In this document: positions 34,114 through 46,506 of the stretch, in pieces
Layout of the letters: every line of letters starts with the position of its first letter
How positions within the stretch are numbered: position 1 is the stretch's first letter
From: Streptomyces sp. B21-105
GTDB lineage: Bacteria > Actinomycetota > Actinomycetes > Streptomycetales > Streptomycetaceae
Assembly: GCF_036898465.1 (NCBI RefSeq)
Contig: NZ_JARUMJ010000001.1
Span: 992,001 to 1,056,000 of the forward strand
DNA: 64,000 nt
Direction of reading: 5' to 3'
The notes under the pieces: generated by a model
The model's input: only the letters and a program-made list of their open reading frames with translations
Databases searched by the model: none
What the model was told of the DNA's origin: nothing
Made by a program: the position numbers and the translations under genes

Positions 34114-34839
34114 TGTGGCGCTGCCGCCCGGAATCGCGCCGAGCGCGAGCGCCCACCGCGGCACGGGCTCTGGTCCTCCCTTCGGGGTGAGCCGATCACC
34201 GCCGATCGGGCAGACGGCGGCACCGAAGGGCACGGTGTGGACGGTCGCCGCCGACCATTCCGTAACGCTCACGGCCGCCCCTCCCCCACGCCAGGCCGGC
34301 CTGTTCCGGCCGTGCTGACGCCCGCCATGCGACGGACCCACCCAGCCGCCGTGCGACGCAACCGCAGCACCAGCAGAACCGGGCCGGGAACCGCCTCGGT
34401 GTGACCTGCTGGCTGTGGCGCTGCGTACATCGGTGCCGGGCTCCTCTCGTGATCCGACAGACCTGCGGCTTTCCCGCCCACCAAGAGGAGCCGCACCCCG
34501 CCTCTCTGCCCGTGGAAGCGGCGACGACAGGTCAACACACCATGGGGCCGTCGAAAGCTGGGTTCGCGTCTGCCGAAGCCGCAAGCGGTCGCCTCCGCAC
34601 GACGGCCACTGGGCCGACAGGGAGGATTGACTCCACCCTCACTCGCCACCGGCGGCGACGGCCATCGGGTCCGGCACCCAATTGCGGGCGTGCCAGACCT
34701 GCAGAGGTGACACGGAATGGGTGCCAGACCCGATGGACACTCGCCCGGCCCGGCGCACAATCTGGAGCAGAGCGCCTCGGGGGGAGCAAGCAGCCTTCAG
34801 TAACCGGCCGACCCACCGTCCACTGCCGGGGAGGCGATA
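34114..34839. other. Spacer with no recognised gene
   Basis: About 725 bp between the permease remnant and the histidine kinase. Open frames on both strands have the random proline/arginine composition of non-coding GC-rich DNA. The kinase promoter must lie in the last part; GGGGAGG sits at about 34829. Confidence 0.4.
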
Positions 34840-35823
34840 GTGGAAGCAAGGACCAGCTCGAGGAGGCAGTATCCGGTGCCCTTGTTCTGGAGGATCTTCC
34901 TGCTCAACGCCGTGGTACTGGTCGCCGCCACCGCGCTGCTGCTGGGCCCGGTCACCGTGTCGACCCCCGTCCTGCTCACCGAGGCCGCGATCCTCACCGT
35001 CGGACTGGCCGCGATGCTGATCGCCAACGCGCTCCTGCTGCGCATCGGCCTGGCCCCGCTGCAACGCCTCGCCCGCGCCATGACCACCACCGACCTGCTA
35101 CGCCCCGGCGCCCGCCCGGCCGTCGGCGGTCACGGCGAGGTCGCCGAACTGATCACCACGTTCAACACCATGCTCGACCGGCTGGAAGCCGAACGCGCCA
35201 CCAGCGCCGCCCGCGCCCTGACCGCGCAGGAGGCCGAACGCCACCGCATCGCCCAGGAACTCCACGACGAGATCGGCCAGACCCTCACGGCCGTCCTGCT
35301 CGACCTCAAGCGCGTCGCCGGCCAGGCACCCGACCCGGTACGCGAGCAACTGCACCAGGTCCAGGAGACCACCCGCGCCAGCCTCGACGAGATCCGCCGC
35401 ATCGCCCGCCGCCTGCGCCCCGGCGTACTCGAAGAACTCGGCCTGACCAGCGCGCTGAAATCCCTCGCCGCCGAGTTCACCCGCCCCTCCCTGTCCGTAC
35501 GCCACCACATCGCCCCCGACCTGCCGCCTCTGGGCGAGAACGCCGAGCTCGTCCTCTACCGCGTCGCCCAGGAAAGCCTGACCAACACCGCCCGCCACGC
35601 CGACGCCACACGCGTCGGCCTCACCCTGGAGCGGACACCGGACGCCGTGGAACTGCGCGTACGCGACAACGGCCGAGGCATCGACGGCGCCGCCGAAGGC
35701 GCCGGCATCCGCGGCATGCGCGAACGCGCCCTGCTCATCGGCGCCGACCTCACCCTCGGCCCCGCACCCGAGAGCGGCACCGAAGTACGCCTGACCATCC
35801 CCACCCCCCACCGGAGTCAGTGA
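34840..35823 (+). CDS. NarL-type sensor histidine kinase
   Basis: A 327-aa protein. Two N-terminal helices (VPLFWRIFLLNAVVLVAATAL, LTEAAILTVGLAAMLIANALL) with almost no loop between them, then a HAMP-like linker, then HisKA_3 with phospho-accepting His142 in ERHRIAQELHDEIGQT. The HATPase domain follows with LVLYRVAQESLTNTARHA (N box) and DNGRGID/AGIRGMRERA (G1, G2). The short extracellular part suggests it senses membrane state or an internal cue. GTG 34840 follows GGGGAGG. Partner regulator directly downstream. Confidence 0.9.
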   Translation: MEARTSSRRQYPVPLFWRIFLLNAVVLVAATALLLGPVTVSTPVLLTEAAILTVGLAAMLIANALLLRIGLAPLQRLARAMTTTDLLRPGARPAVGGHGEVAELITTFNTMLDRLEAERATSAARALTAQEAERHRIAQELHDEIGQTLTAVLLDLKRVAGQAPDPVREQLHQVQETTRASLDEIRRIARRLRPGVLEELGLTSALKSLAAEFTRPSLSVRHHIAPDLPPLGENAELVLYRVAQESLTNTARHADATRVGLTLERTPDAVELRVRDNGRGIDGAAEGAGIRGMRERALLIGADLTLGPAPESGTEVRLTIPTPHRSQ

Positions 35824-35825
35824 CC

Positions 35826-36485
35826 ATGACCGAGGCGACGCCCACCCGCATCCTGCTCGCCGACGACCACCACCTGGTCCGCCGCGGAGTCCGCCTCATC
35901 CTCGACAGCGAACCCGACCTCACCGTGGTGGCCGAAGCAGGCGACGGAGCCGAAGCCATCCAGGCCGCCCGCACCCACCAGCCGGACCTGGCCATCCTCG
36001 ACATCGCCATGCCCCGCCTGACCGGCCTGCAGGCCGCCCGCGAACTCTCCCGCACCCAGCCCGAGCTGCGCATCCTCATCCTGACGATGTACGACAACGA
36101 GCAGTACTTCTTCGAAGCCCTGGCCGCCGGAGCCTCCGGCTACGTCCTCAAGTCCGTCGCCGACCGCGACCTCGTCGAAGCCTGCCGCGCCACCATGCGC
36201 GGCGAACCCTTCCTCTACCCCGGCGCCGTCAACGCCCTCATCCGCAACTACCTCGACCGCGTCCACGAAGGCCAGTCCCCGCCCGCCAGGGCCATCACCG
36301 ACCGCGAGGAGGAGATCCTCAAACTCGTCGCCGAAGGCCACACCTCACAGGAGATCGCCGACATCCTCGTCATCAGCGTCAAGACCGTCGAACGCCACCG
36401 AGCGAACCTGCTGCAGAAACTCGGCCTCAAAGACCGCCTCGAACTCACCCGCTATGCCATCCGCGTCGGCCTGATCGAGCCCTGA
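35826..36485 (+). CDS. LuxR/NarL-family response regulator
   Basis: A 219-aa protein. The receiver domain has the acidic pair Asp13/14, phospho-acceptor Asp59 (LAILDIAMPR) and the conserved Lys in YVLKSVA. The C-terminal LuxR HTH is EEEILKLVAEGHTSQEIADI ... SVKTVERHRANLLQKL. It starts two bases after the kinase stop. Likely controls the ion-homeostasis genes around it, but no binding site is shown. Confidence 0.95.
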   Translation: MTEATPTRILLADDHHLVRRGVRLILDSEPDLTVVAEAGDGAEAIQAARTHQPDLAILDIAMPRLTGLQAARELSRTQPELRILILTMYDNEQYFFEALAAGASGYVLKSVADRDLVEACRATMRGEPFLYPGAVNALIRNYLDRVHEGQSPPARAITDREEEILKLVAEGHTSQEIADILVISVKTVERHRANLLQKLGLKDRLELTRYAIRVGLIEP

Positions 36486-36671
36486 CTCCACACCCGACGC
36501 CCCCGGCACAGGACATGAGACAGACACGCCCCGTCCCGGGCCGGAAGGCTCACCTCGTACCGGCGCGAGCAGTACCCCGTGCCAGTTCCGCGGGCACTTC
36601 ACCCCGCCCTCTCCCGTTCCACGCGGACCTCACGGTCGACTGAAGTGGCCTTCTACAGACACCATTCGCCC

Positions 36672-36950
36672 ATGCTGATCGCAATCGCCGCCCTGGGCAT
36701 CACGGTCTTCTGCCTCACCCTCTGGTCCTCGGTCACCGTTGCCCGGATACATGGCATACCCGCCTGGCGCAGATACCTCCCCCTGACCCTGTTCCTCATC
36801 GCAGGCGGCGCGAGCCTCCTGCGGGCCTTCGGCATACCCGAGATAGCGAACACCGTCGCCTTCCCCTTCAACCTGGCGGCCATCCTGCTCTCACTGCGCG
36901 AGATCCGCGCCCAACGGGCCAAAAGCCGAGTGAGTCTCCCCGCCAGCTGA
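36672..36950 (+). CDS. Small membrane protein
   Basis: A 92-aa protein with two or three helices (LIAIAALGITVFCLTLWSSV; YLPLTLFLIAGGASLLRAFG; VAFPFNLAAILLSL) and a basic tail. Start uncertain: ATG 36672, or GTG 36645 with a weak GAAG. No family recognised. Confidence 0.55.
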   Translation: MLIAIAALGITVFCLTLWSSVTVARIHGIPAWRRYLPLTLFLIAGGASLLRAFGIPEIANTVAFPFNLAAILLSLREIRAQRAKSRVSLPAS

Positions 36951-37384
36951 GCCCTTCCACGTATCCGAGTCGCAAAGGCATACGGGGCGGCCCGCGGAAC
37001 ACGGCCGCTCAACGCTCCTGCGCCAAGCCGCCGAGAACGGCGAACAACGTCCACGGACCAGGAACCCGGGACGTATTCGACAACCGCGCTGTGGCTGATG
37101 GAGACCACGGATGCAGCATGAACAGCCGCATGCACCGAGTCCACGCCTCGGCGCGGCAGAAGCGTCTCGGGCAGCATGCCGAGCCCTGCAACGCGCGACG
37201 GTTACCAACGACTTCATTTCCTTGGGCGAGCGGCAGTGCGCCAGAGGACGGTGAGGCCGCCAACACAGCCGGCAGCCCAGACCACACCGCCGCCTTCCAG
37301 GCAGGACCCATGCCATCAACAAGTCGTCATCTCTGCCGAGTTATGGCAATGAGCTGAAGAGGCGCGCATGCAAAGCTCTGCAGC
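36951..37384. other. Spacer with no recognised gene
   Basis: 430 bp. Frames on both strands are non-protein-like. AT content rises slightly near 37330-37380, consistent with a promoter for the next gene. Confidence 0.35.
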
Positions 37385-37915
37385 ATGGGGTGGAGTTTCA
37401 AGCTGCACGGGGGAATCGCAGCCGGGCTGAGTGCCGTGCTGCTGATCCTCGCCGCGCTCACGTGGCTGCCGGGGACCCTGCCGCTGGTGGACTCGGCATG
37501 GCTGACGGTGGCGGTCGTGCTGCTTCTGTTCCCGATCTTTGCGGCTTCCCTGCTGCGCGTACTCCTGACGCGAGCGGACCGCCACTCGGTATGGCTCGCC
37601 TTCCGGTGCCTGCCCGGCGCGGTGCAGGGTGCTCTGGGCGGCCTGGTCGTCTCGGGCGTCGTGGTGCTCCTGATCAGCATGGCCGGTGTGGGAAACCTGC
37701 AGTCAGCGGAGATCAGGGACGGCCGGTACTTCGTTCTCGACACGACTCCCTACGAACGCGGGAGGATCGAGGTGTCGCAGAGCCAGTACGTGACCGTCCT
37801 CGAAAGCGATCAGCGCAGCATGCTTGCCATCCCCAGCTTCCTCTTCGCTGCCGCCGCCTATCTCGCCCTGGCAGCGGGAGAGTTGCGGCGGTCGGATGCG
37901 GGGCCCGGGACGTGA
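37385..37915 (+). CDS. Four-helix membrane protein, unknown
   Basis: A 176-aa protein. Helices at about 9-28, 38-58, 82-102 and 147-165, with one exterior loop (EIRDGRYFVLDTTPYERGRI). The pattern (two helices, a basic loop, a third helix, a soluble loop, a fourth helix) occurs in many actinobacterial proteins of unknown function. Ends 58 bp before the TrkA-type gene. Confidence 0.7.
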   Translation: MGWSFKLHGGIAAGLSAVLLILAALTWLPGTLPLVDSAWLTVAVVLLLFPIFAASLLRVLLTRADRHSVWLAFRCLPGAVQGALGGLVVSGVVVLLISMAGVGNLQSAEIRDGRYFVLDTTPYERGRIEVSQSQYVTVLESDQRSMLAIPSFLFAAAAYLALAAGELRRSDAGPGT

Positions 37916-37973
37916 CAGCCGGTGCGGGAACAATCCGGACCGGTCGCGGGCGATCCAGGGCAGAGACCACCGT

Positions 37974-38953
37974 ATGACCGGATCCGGACCTGCCAAGACG
38001 ACACAACCCCAGCCGGACGACCCGCTTTCCCACGCACGCGGGATGTCGCTGCCAGGCGACCGGAACACTGACCAGGAGGTCACGGACGACATGGTCCTCT
38101 TCCCGCAGCCGACGCGAGGGGTCCCCCAGCCGGGACACATGATCGTGTGCGGTGACGACGCACTCGCCGAGCGGCTGACCGCCGAGCTCACGACGGTGTA
38201 CCGGGAGCGCGTCACGCTCGTCGTCCCGACCGGGCACCGGACCAGCCCCACCGGGCCGGCACGTGCCGCGACAATGTTAGGCCGGGTACAGGCCGTCGTG
38301 AACCGTACGGCCGGCTCTGCGACCGACAGGGCTTCGGACGCTCCCCATGTGCTCGAGGTGCCCGAACTCACCGAGGCCGTCCTGGCCGAGGCGGGCGTAT
38401 ACGAGGCCGCCGCGCTGGCGCTGGTCCATGACGACGAGACCAACATCCGCGCCGCGCTGGCCGCCCGCCGCCTCAACCCCCGACTGCGCCTGGTCATCCG
38501 GCTCTACAACCGCAAGCTCGGCCAGCACCTGGAGGAACTCCTCGACCAGGCCGCCGCCCTCGCCGTCCCCGGCCTGGCCCCGGAGGCCCTGGACTCCTCC
38601 ACCATCGTCCTGTCGGACGCGGACACCGCCGCCCCCGCCCTCGCGGCCACTGCCGTCGCCGGCACCAGCAAGGTCATCCAGGCCGACTGGCTGCTGCTGC
38701 GCGCCGTCGAGCGCACTCCGCCCGGCCACGGCGAGACGGCCGGTCCGGGCCTGTGCACGCTCGCGCTGCTGTCCTCGACCATCAACGACCCCGCAGGCGC
38801 GGAGGGGTCGGACGCCAGCGGCCGAGATGGGACCTCCACCCCGGCTGCGTCCTGCACCCCCAGGACCGCGTAGTCCTCGCCGCCACCCGACAGGGCCTGG
38901 CCGAACTCCTCGGCCGACAGCCTCAGCTCCGAGCGCGGTCGTCCGACGGGTAG
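37974..38953 (+). pseudogene. TrkA-type NAD-binding K+ transport protein, frameshifted
   Basis: From ATG 37974 the frame gives an RCK N-domain: MIVCGDDALAERLTAELTTVY (Rossmann start with an altered glycine motif), EVPELTEAVLAEAGVYEAAA, and the LVHDDETNIRAALAARRLNP block of TrkA-N. Near 38830 the frame leaves the homology and stops at 38873. The -1/+2 frame continues HPGCVLHPQDRVVLAATRQG LAELL to 38953, the normal end of such proteins. One indel explains this. If real, the protein loses its C-terminal part. Confidence 0.7.
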
Positions 38954-39074
38954 GGCAGCATCGACGAGAGGCAGAGGCCGCCGACCGCTGCCGTCCCTGC
39001 CTGAGTAACACTCGCAAGCGGGGCCGTCCGCAAGCTCCGGGCGGCGCCTCGAGCTCGGCAACCGGTCCGTCGAC

Positions 39075-39212
39075 ATGTTCGCCCGCGTCCAGTCGAGCCA
39101 GGCTAAGGACTACGTCCGCGAGTTCAATGCCGCCCTTGCCCCATGGCGGCGCGAGCGGTCTGTCCGCGAGTTCATCCACCGAACCCGCAAGGAGCTCGGC
39201 GTCGCGGCGTGA
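39075..39212 (+). pseudogene. 45-codon remnant beside the recombinase block
   Basis: The frame MFARVQSSQAKDYVREFNAA ... SVREFIHRTRKELGVAA has the look of a conserved helical C-terminus. No ribosome-binding site and no upstream part. It abuts the end of the recombinase element by 16 bp, so it is probably a gene cut by that insertion. Confidence 0.4.
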
Positions 39213-39228
39213 CGGCCTGCTCTCTCCA

Positions 39229-41773
<2,545 letters not shown>

Positions 41774-41777
<4 letters not shown>

Positions 41778-43507
41778 GGGGCGAGGTCTCCCTTGAGCAG
41801 ATGGTCGACGATCATTTGGTCGCGGTCGGTGATCCGGGCCAGAGCGGCGTCCCAGGTGCTCTCGTTGACCTTTGTCCGCAGGTCATCGAGTCGCTGGAGG
41901 TGTTCGTCCCATCGCTTGCGCCAGAGTTTCTCTGGCCAGCCGGAGCGGAGCGATACCAACTGGCGGCGCAGGAGCGCGAGGCGCGGGTGGTGGCCGGTGT
42001 GGACCCGGGAGTTCTCGCAGGACAGGCAGAGCAGGAAGTCGGCGCCGCAGCCCCCGCTCGGGTCCGGCCAGGGGCTGGTCTCCTCGTCCGCGCAGTCCAC
42101 GGTCGCGGTCTCCTGGTGGGCCGCGTCGGCCGCGTCCGTGAGCCGCCCCTTGAAGGTGTAGTCGCGGGCTTGCTCGAGGGCCTCCTCGGCGCCAGCCGCG
42201 ATCACGCTCACGGCGGCCTCCTGGACGTTCTCGTCGGGCAGGACGTAGATACTCTCGTGGGTGCCACGTTTGTGCTGCAGAGGCTTGCCCGTGGTGGTGA
42301 CGGTGGTCCTGCGGGCGCGTTGGAAGGGCGAGCCGATCTTGTGAGAGCTCGCCCATACTCGTGCATCGGCCTTGGACACCCCGAAGCACAGCGGGCCGAC
42401 GTTCCGGGGCCGGTCCAGATTGGAGTCCACGTCAGTACGACGCCGGTTGCGGGCGACCATCAGCAGGTCGTGTCCCGGTGACAGCGCGGCGGCCAAGGCT
42501 CGCCCGGGCTCCGTGGCTTCCAGGGCCTGGGTGATGAGCCGGCCCGGCGAGTCCGCACCGGAGTCGGTGTAGTTCTCCGTGTCGAACCAGCGCCCCTCGC
42601 CCGAGCGGCGCTTCTCCACCAGGACCTCGTAGGTGACCGTGGCGGTCTCTCCCGCGGACGGGGTCGTGACGGGCACGTGCAGACGGTCGAAGACCGACAG
42701 ATTCCAGCCGTAGAGGTCCGTCATCATCACGGCCAGGGCCGTCAGTTCCGCCCGGCTCAGGAACAGTCGGCCCGTCGTCTTCCCGCGGTTCTTTCCGCGC
42801 AGCAGCCCTTCAGCTCGGGTGTAAACCTTCCCGCTTTTGTCCGGGTATCCGGGCAGTTCGCCCGTGGCGGCGATGTGCTCGAGGGTCGCCCCGATCCTCC
42901 AGTCACGGCTGTCCGGGTCCAGTGCACCCGCCCGGTAGTGGGCGAGCCACGTGGTGTTCTCCCGGATCCGCAGCAGCGCGGCCCGGAACTGCCGTTCGGC
43001 GGCCAGCAGCACCTGGTCGCGCTCCGACGGCCGGTAGGACTGCTTGGACGGCTTGCCCTTCTTCGGAACGGGGCGGGCCAGTTCCTCCGCAGCCAGGCCC
43101 TGCGCCAGCCGCGGCTCGCGTTTCAACAGCGTACGTATCTTGCCCAGGGCCTCGCGCCCGCCGGGAGTGTCCTTGTGGTTGTTGCGCCAGAGCCGAAGCG
43201 TGGCGGAGGTGAGGTCGCCCAGGTTCTCGGCCGGCTGGCCCTGGTCCTTGAGGAACCGGGCGAAGACCTCGATGGATCGCCAATATGACTCACCGCTCGC
43301 GTGGCTGTTCCACGCCATGGACTGCGCGGCGAACGCTCGCGCAAGGGAGCAGCGCATCGGCTGCGGCACGGCGATCGCGGCGAAATCGAAGACGCGCTCG
43401 AAGCCTTCCTTATTCACCACGGTGGCCTGCAGTCCGTCGGCGGCTATCCGCTCGGTTGCCTGGAAGTCCGGCGGCGGCGGGACGGCTTTGCGTCCCCGCC
43501 CGCTCAC
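41774..43507 (-). CDS. Recombinase-related protein (second of the block)
   Basis: A 577-aa protein between two tyrosine recombinases with 4-nt overlaps on both sides. The length and context fit the second integrase of the trio. The catalytic R...HxxR...H...Y set is not obvious, and a Cys-rich patch (CADEETSPWPDPSGGCGADFL, then CLSC) is present near 500. It is probably a catalytically weak or structural partner required with the other two. Confidence 0.75.
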
Positions 43508-45054
43508 GATGCCGCCGCGATGGGCAGGGCGTCGACCAGCAGCTCAATGTCCTGGATCCCGGAGGTTTCCCGGGCCAGCTGGGCGAACAGGCCGTTCAGA
43601 TCCTTCGTCCGGTCCGTCTCACCGTGCTCGTCCTCGGTGTCGAAGGCGAGGATCGACTCCAGCTGCATGTGCATGACCGGGTTGAGGTAATGCTCCTTCG
43701 TCGTTTCGACGTCCCGGTGCCCCAACAAGGTCTTCACCAGCCACCACGGGTCGCCGTAGAGCTGAGCGAAGTCACGTCGGTCCGCCACGGTCAGCCCGTA
43801 CTTCTTGTCCATGAGCTCGTTCAGCACGATCAGCATGTAGAGCGCCATGGAGTGGCGCGCGGCATGCGGGCTCGCGTACGGGGCCTTCCCCCGTACCGCA
43901 GCCGACCTCAGAGGGCGCGGGATCTCTCGCTCCTCCGGCGTCAACAGAGCTTCCTCGCACCGCTGATTGGCCTGCCAGAACACCGTGTTCCATCGGTCTG
44001 GCAACATCGGCATGCCCTGCTCGGTCAACCACAGCCACGCCGGCTCCGGACCGAGTGGCCCCTCCACGAACAGCCACTGCCGCTCGCGCCAGTCCAGCAG
44101 GCTCAACTCCCGCCGGCCTGCCACCCCGGCCCGGTCCACCCAGTGCACGACCGGAGCCCGGCCGTGCGTCACGTTCGTGACCAGCCGCATCAGCGACAGC
44201 TTCTCGTAACGGCCCTCCTGCTGGGCACGCTGGATAGCCCACGTCCGCTCGGACTCGCTGTAGGCACCGAGCTGGCGCACCGACTCGACCGAGGTGTAGT
44301 ACGTGCGGTCACGCTTCGACCGCGACAGCGTGCTGGCCACCTGGCCATGGCAGTAACGTCCAGACCGCAGGCGCCGGGTCGGCACCTCGAACGTCAGCAT
44401 CGCCCCGGCTTCCTGCCGCCGCAGGCCCGAGCTGAGCGCCAGCCCCACGAACGAGGTGTTCCGCAGTTCGGTTCGTCCGTCCCAGCCGGGCAACGGTGAC
44501 CCGTCGCGGCCAAGTCCTCGCAGCCCCAGGTCCTGCCACAGACCCCAGGTCCGCGGCGTCAGCCACGACACCCGAGAGCTACGCGCGCTTGCCTCCCGGT
44601 CCGCGCGACGCCCCACGTCCAACGGGAGAGGACTCACCTTGGCCCATTTGTAGAGCTGGGTCAGCGCAGCTGCCTCCCGGTTCCACTTCGCCCCGCCGAC
44701 TCGCTGCGGATTCAACGGCGAATCGACGCGGAATTCCTTGTACGCCCGCAAGTCCGTGTCGGTCGCCGCCCGCCAGTGAACGCCCCGCCGCCAAAGCCAC
44801 GACAACAGCAGACGAATATCCGTCGCATAATTCCGACGCGATTCTCTCTCCAGGTCGCGAAAATCGGGCCAGAGAGCGAACTGCAACAATTCTGCGTCCA
44901 CGACGAAATCAGGCCGTACAAAGACCGGATCGCCCGGCCGAAGCCCCACCGCGTCCAAGGCGGTTGGCAGGTCGCGGACCCCCAGCACCCCCTCCTCCGG
45001 CAGCGGCCCCCACCGCTCCGGATCCGGCACGAACACCAGCCACCACTCGTCCAT
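43504..45054 (-). CDS. Tyrosine recombinase (first of the block)
   Basis: A 516-aa phage-integrase-family protein. SAM-like core-binding domain about 60-150. The catalytic set is complete by eye: Arg212 (SGLRRQEA), His397/Arg400 (HAARHSMA), His446 (LLGHRDVETT) and Tyr456 (KEHYLNP). ATG 45054 follows GGGGTGG. It heads the block of four coupled genes. Confidence 0.9.
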   Translation of the reverse strand: MDEWWLVFVPDPERWGPLPEEGVLGVRDLPTALDAVGLRPGDPVFVRPDFVVDAELLQFALWPDFRDLERESRRNYATDIRLLLSWLWRRGVHWRAATDTDLRAYKEFRVDSPLNPQRVGGAKWNREAAALTQLYKWAKVSPLPLDVGRRADREASARSSRVSWLTPRTWGLWQDLGLRGLGRDGSPLPGWDGRTELRNTSFVGLALSSGLRRQEAGAMLTFEVPTRRLRSGRYCHGQVASTLSRSKRDRTYYTSVESVRQLGAYSESERTWAIQRAQQEGRYEKLSLMRLVTNVTHGRAPVVHWVDRAGVAGRRELSLLDWRERQWLFVEGPLGPEPAWLWLTEQGMPMLPDRWNTVFWQANQRCEEALLTPEEREIPRPLRSAAVRGKAPYASPHAARHSMALYMLIVLNELMDKKYGLTVADRRDFAQLYGDPWWLVKTLLGHRDVETTKEHYLNPVMHMQLESILAFDTEDEHGETDRTKDLNGLFAQLARETSGIQDIELLVDALPIAAAS

Positions 45055-45084
45055 CTGCCACCCCTGTGAGCCCCTTGAACTTAC

Positions 45085-45201
45085 TCAATCATCAGGGAAG
45101 CACAAGTGCGGGTCGTCCGGAATACCGGACGCCTCGTACGCGTGATCGCCACACTGGCAACGCCCAGTCCACAGGTCTGGGACGACGATTCGTTCGGCCA
45201 C
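45085..45201 (-). CDS. 38-aa Cys-rich mini-protein upstream of the recombinases
   Basis: GTG 45201 with GGAG 8 nt upstream opens a frame with CQCGDHAYEASG and PHLCF, that is, three Cys and two His in a row, suitable for one zinc. It ends 30 bp before the first recombinase and is colinear with it, so it may belong to the element or regulate it. Too short for a family call. Confidence 0.5.
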   Translation of the reverse strand: MAERIVVPDLWTGRCQCGDHAYEASGIPDDPHLCFPDD

Positions 45202-45428
45202 AGGGACGGCTCCTTTGGTCCGGGAAAGCTGATACCGGCGGCAGTGTGCCGCACCCAGGCGATATCGCGCTGGCGTTCGACACCGGCCGACCCCCACGGG
45301 GTGGCGAGTCCACTCTTGAAGGCGAATATCCGTACGGGCCTTCACGGTTCGGCGTCGCTCTGCGCAAGGGTCACGCGTGTGCGGCGGGTGGCGCCCCGCC
45401 TCCGTTCGCATCGGACACGCGCCCATGA

Positions 45429-45468
45429 CAAAGCCCCCGGAATCAGTGGGTGAATTCCAGGGGCTTTG
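45429..45468 (-). terminator. Terminator of the 14-kb minus-strand operon
   Basis: CAAAGCCCCCGGAAT (45429-45443) pairs with ATTCCAGGGGCTTTG (45454-45468) with one mismatch, loop about 10 nt. It sits 18 bp downstream of the LAHTG-protein stop and ends the long minus-strand gene run; the A/T-flanked stem could work both ways. Confidence 0.8.
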
Positions 45469-45486
45469 CGGAGGGCCGTGGGTGGG

Positions 45487-46470
45487 TCAGCTCGCGGAGG
45501 AGCCGTCGTCGGTGGAGTTGTCCGTGCGTCGGCGACGGGCCGCGAAGAGAGCGCCTCCGCCAGCGACGATCAGGACTCCGGCGCCGCCGATCAGCCACGG
45601 TGTGGCATCGGCGCCGGTGTGCGCGAGCGAGCCGGAGGGAGCGGCCGAGGCGGTCTCGTTGGAGGTCGGAGTACCCGAGGCAGACGGCGCCGGAGTGTCC
45701 TCGTCCTTGCCGGGCTTGTCCGGGGAGGGCTTGTCGCTTGGCTTCTCGGTGGGCTTGTCTGTCGGCTTCTCCGCGGGCGGCGGGGTGGTGGCGGTCTTGG
45801 CGTTGGTGACGGTCACGGTCACGGGATCGCCCGGCTTGGCCTTGAACGCCTTCGAGGGCTTGTAGATGTTGTAGCCGGCAGGTGCCTTGACCTGCTTGAC
45901 CCAGAAGTCCGTGCCGGTACGGGAGTTGATGGGCAGCTTGCCGCTGGCCGTTCCGTCGGCGCCGGTGGTCAGCGTCAGTATGGTTTTGTCGCCGCTGCCG
46001 ATGTTGACCGTGGATTCGGGCAGCAGCTTGCCGGTCTTGTCGTCCTTGCCCTTCAGCAGGACCGAGGCGGCCTTGAACGGGTCGACGACCGTGAGCCGGG
46101 TGGCGTTGCCCGGGGTGACGATGACGTCCTGGTCATCGGCGGTGTCGTGAAGGCTGCTGCCGCTGGAGATTTCTTTGAGGCGGTAGACGCCCGGCGCGAG
46201 GTCGGAGAAGGTCAGTTTCCCCTGTGCGTCGGTCTTGCCGCGTCCGGCTTCTTGGCCGGCGGAGTCGAGCAGGAGGAAGGTGGCGCCGGGGAGCGCGTCC
46301 CCGGCCGGGTCCTTGGTGGTGATCTCGACGCTTCCCGCTTCCGGGGCTGGTGTCTTGGCGGAGGCCGAGGGGGTCGGTTCGGAGGGTTGGGCGCTCGCGG
46401 CCGGCGCCCAGGTGAGGGTGCCGGTCACCGCGACGGCGACGGCGACGGATCGAACGAAGCGTGCGTGCAC
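45487..46470 (-). CDS. LAHTG-anchored surface protein with SpaA/Cna-B-like domains
   Basis: A 327-aa secreted protein. Signal peptide (VAVAVAVTGTLTWAPAASA), then two prealbumin-like beta-sandwich domains: VEITTKDPAGDALPGATFLLLD...PGVYRLKEI and ASVLLKGKDDKTGKLL...FWVKQVKAPAGY. A Pro/Lys/Asp repeat spacer (about 215-260), the sortase motif LAHTG at 282-286, a hydrophobic helix and an RRRR tail follow. LAxTG is the class-E sortase signal of Streptomyces. No sortase gene is in the window, so it would use the host enzyme. Lys/Glu in such domains can form isopeptide bonds; not checked here. Last gene of the long operon; a surface role in mating contact is possible. Confidence 0.85.
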   Translation of the reverse strand: MHARFVRSVAVAVAVTGTLTWAPAASAQPSEPTPSASAKTPAPEAGSVEITTKDPAGDALPGATFLLLDSAGQEAGRGKTDAQGKLTFSDLAPGVYRLKEISSGSSLHDTADDQDVIVTPGNATRLTVVDPFKAASVLLKGKDDKTGKLLPESTVNIGSGDKTILTLTTGADGTASGKLPINSRTGTDFWVKQVKAPAGYNIYKPSKAFKAKPGDPVTVTVTNAKTATTPPPAEKPTDKPTEKPSDKPSPDKPGKDEDTPAPSASGTPTSNETASAAPSGSLAHTGADATPWLIGGAGVLIVAGGGALFAARRRRTDNSTDDGSSAS

Positions 46471-46506
46471 GAAGGGAGGACTCCTTGGATCAGAGGGTGG
46501 GGAAGG

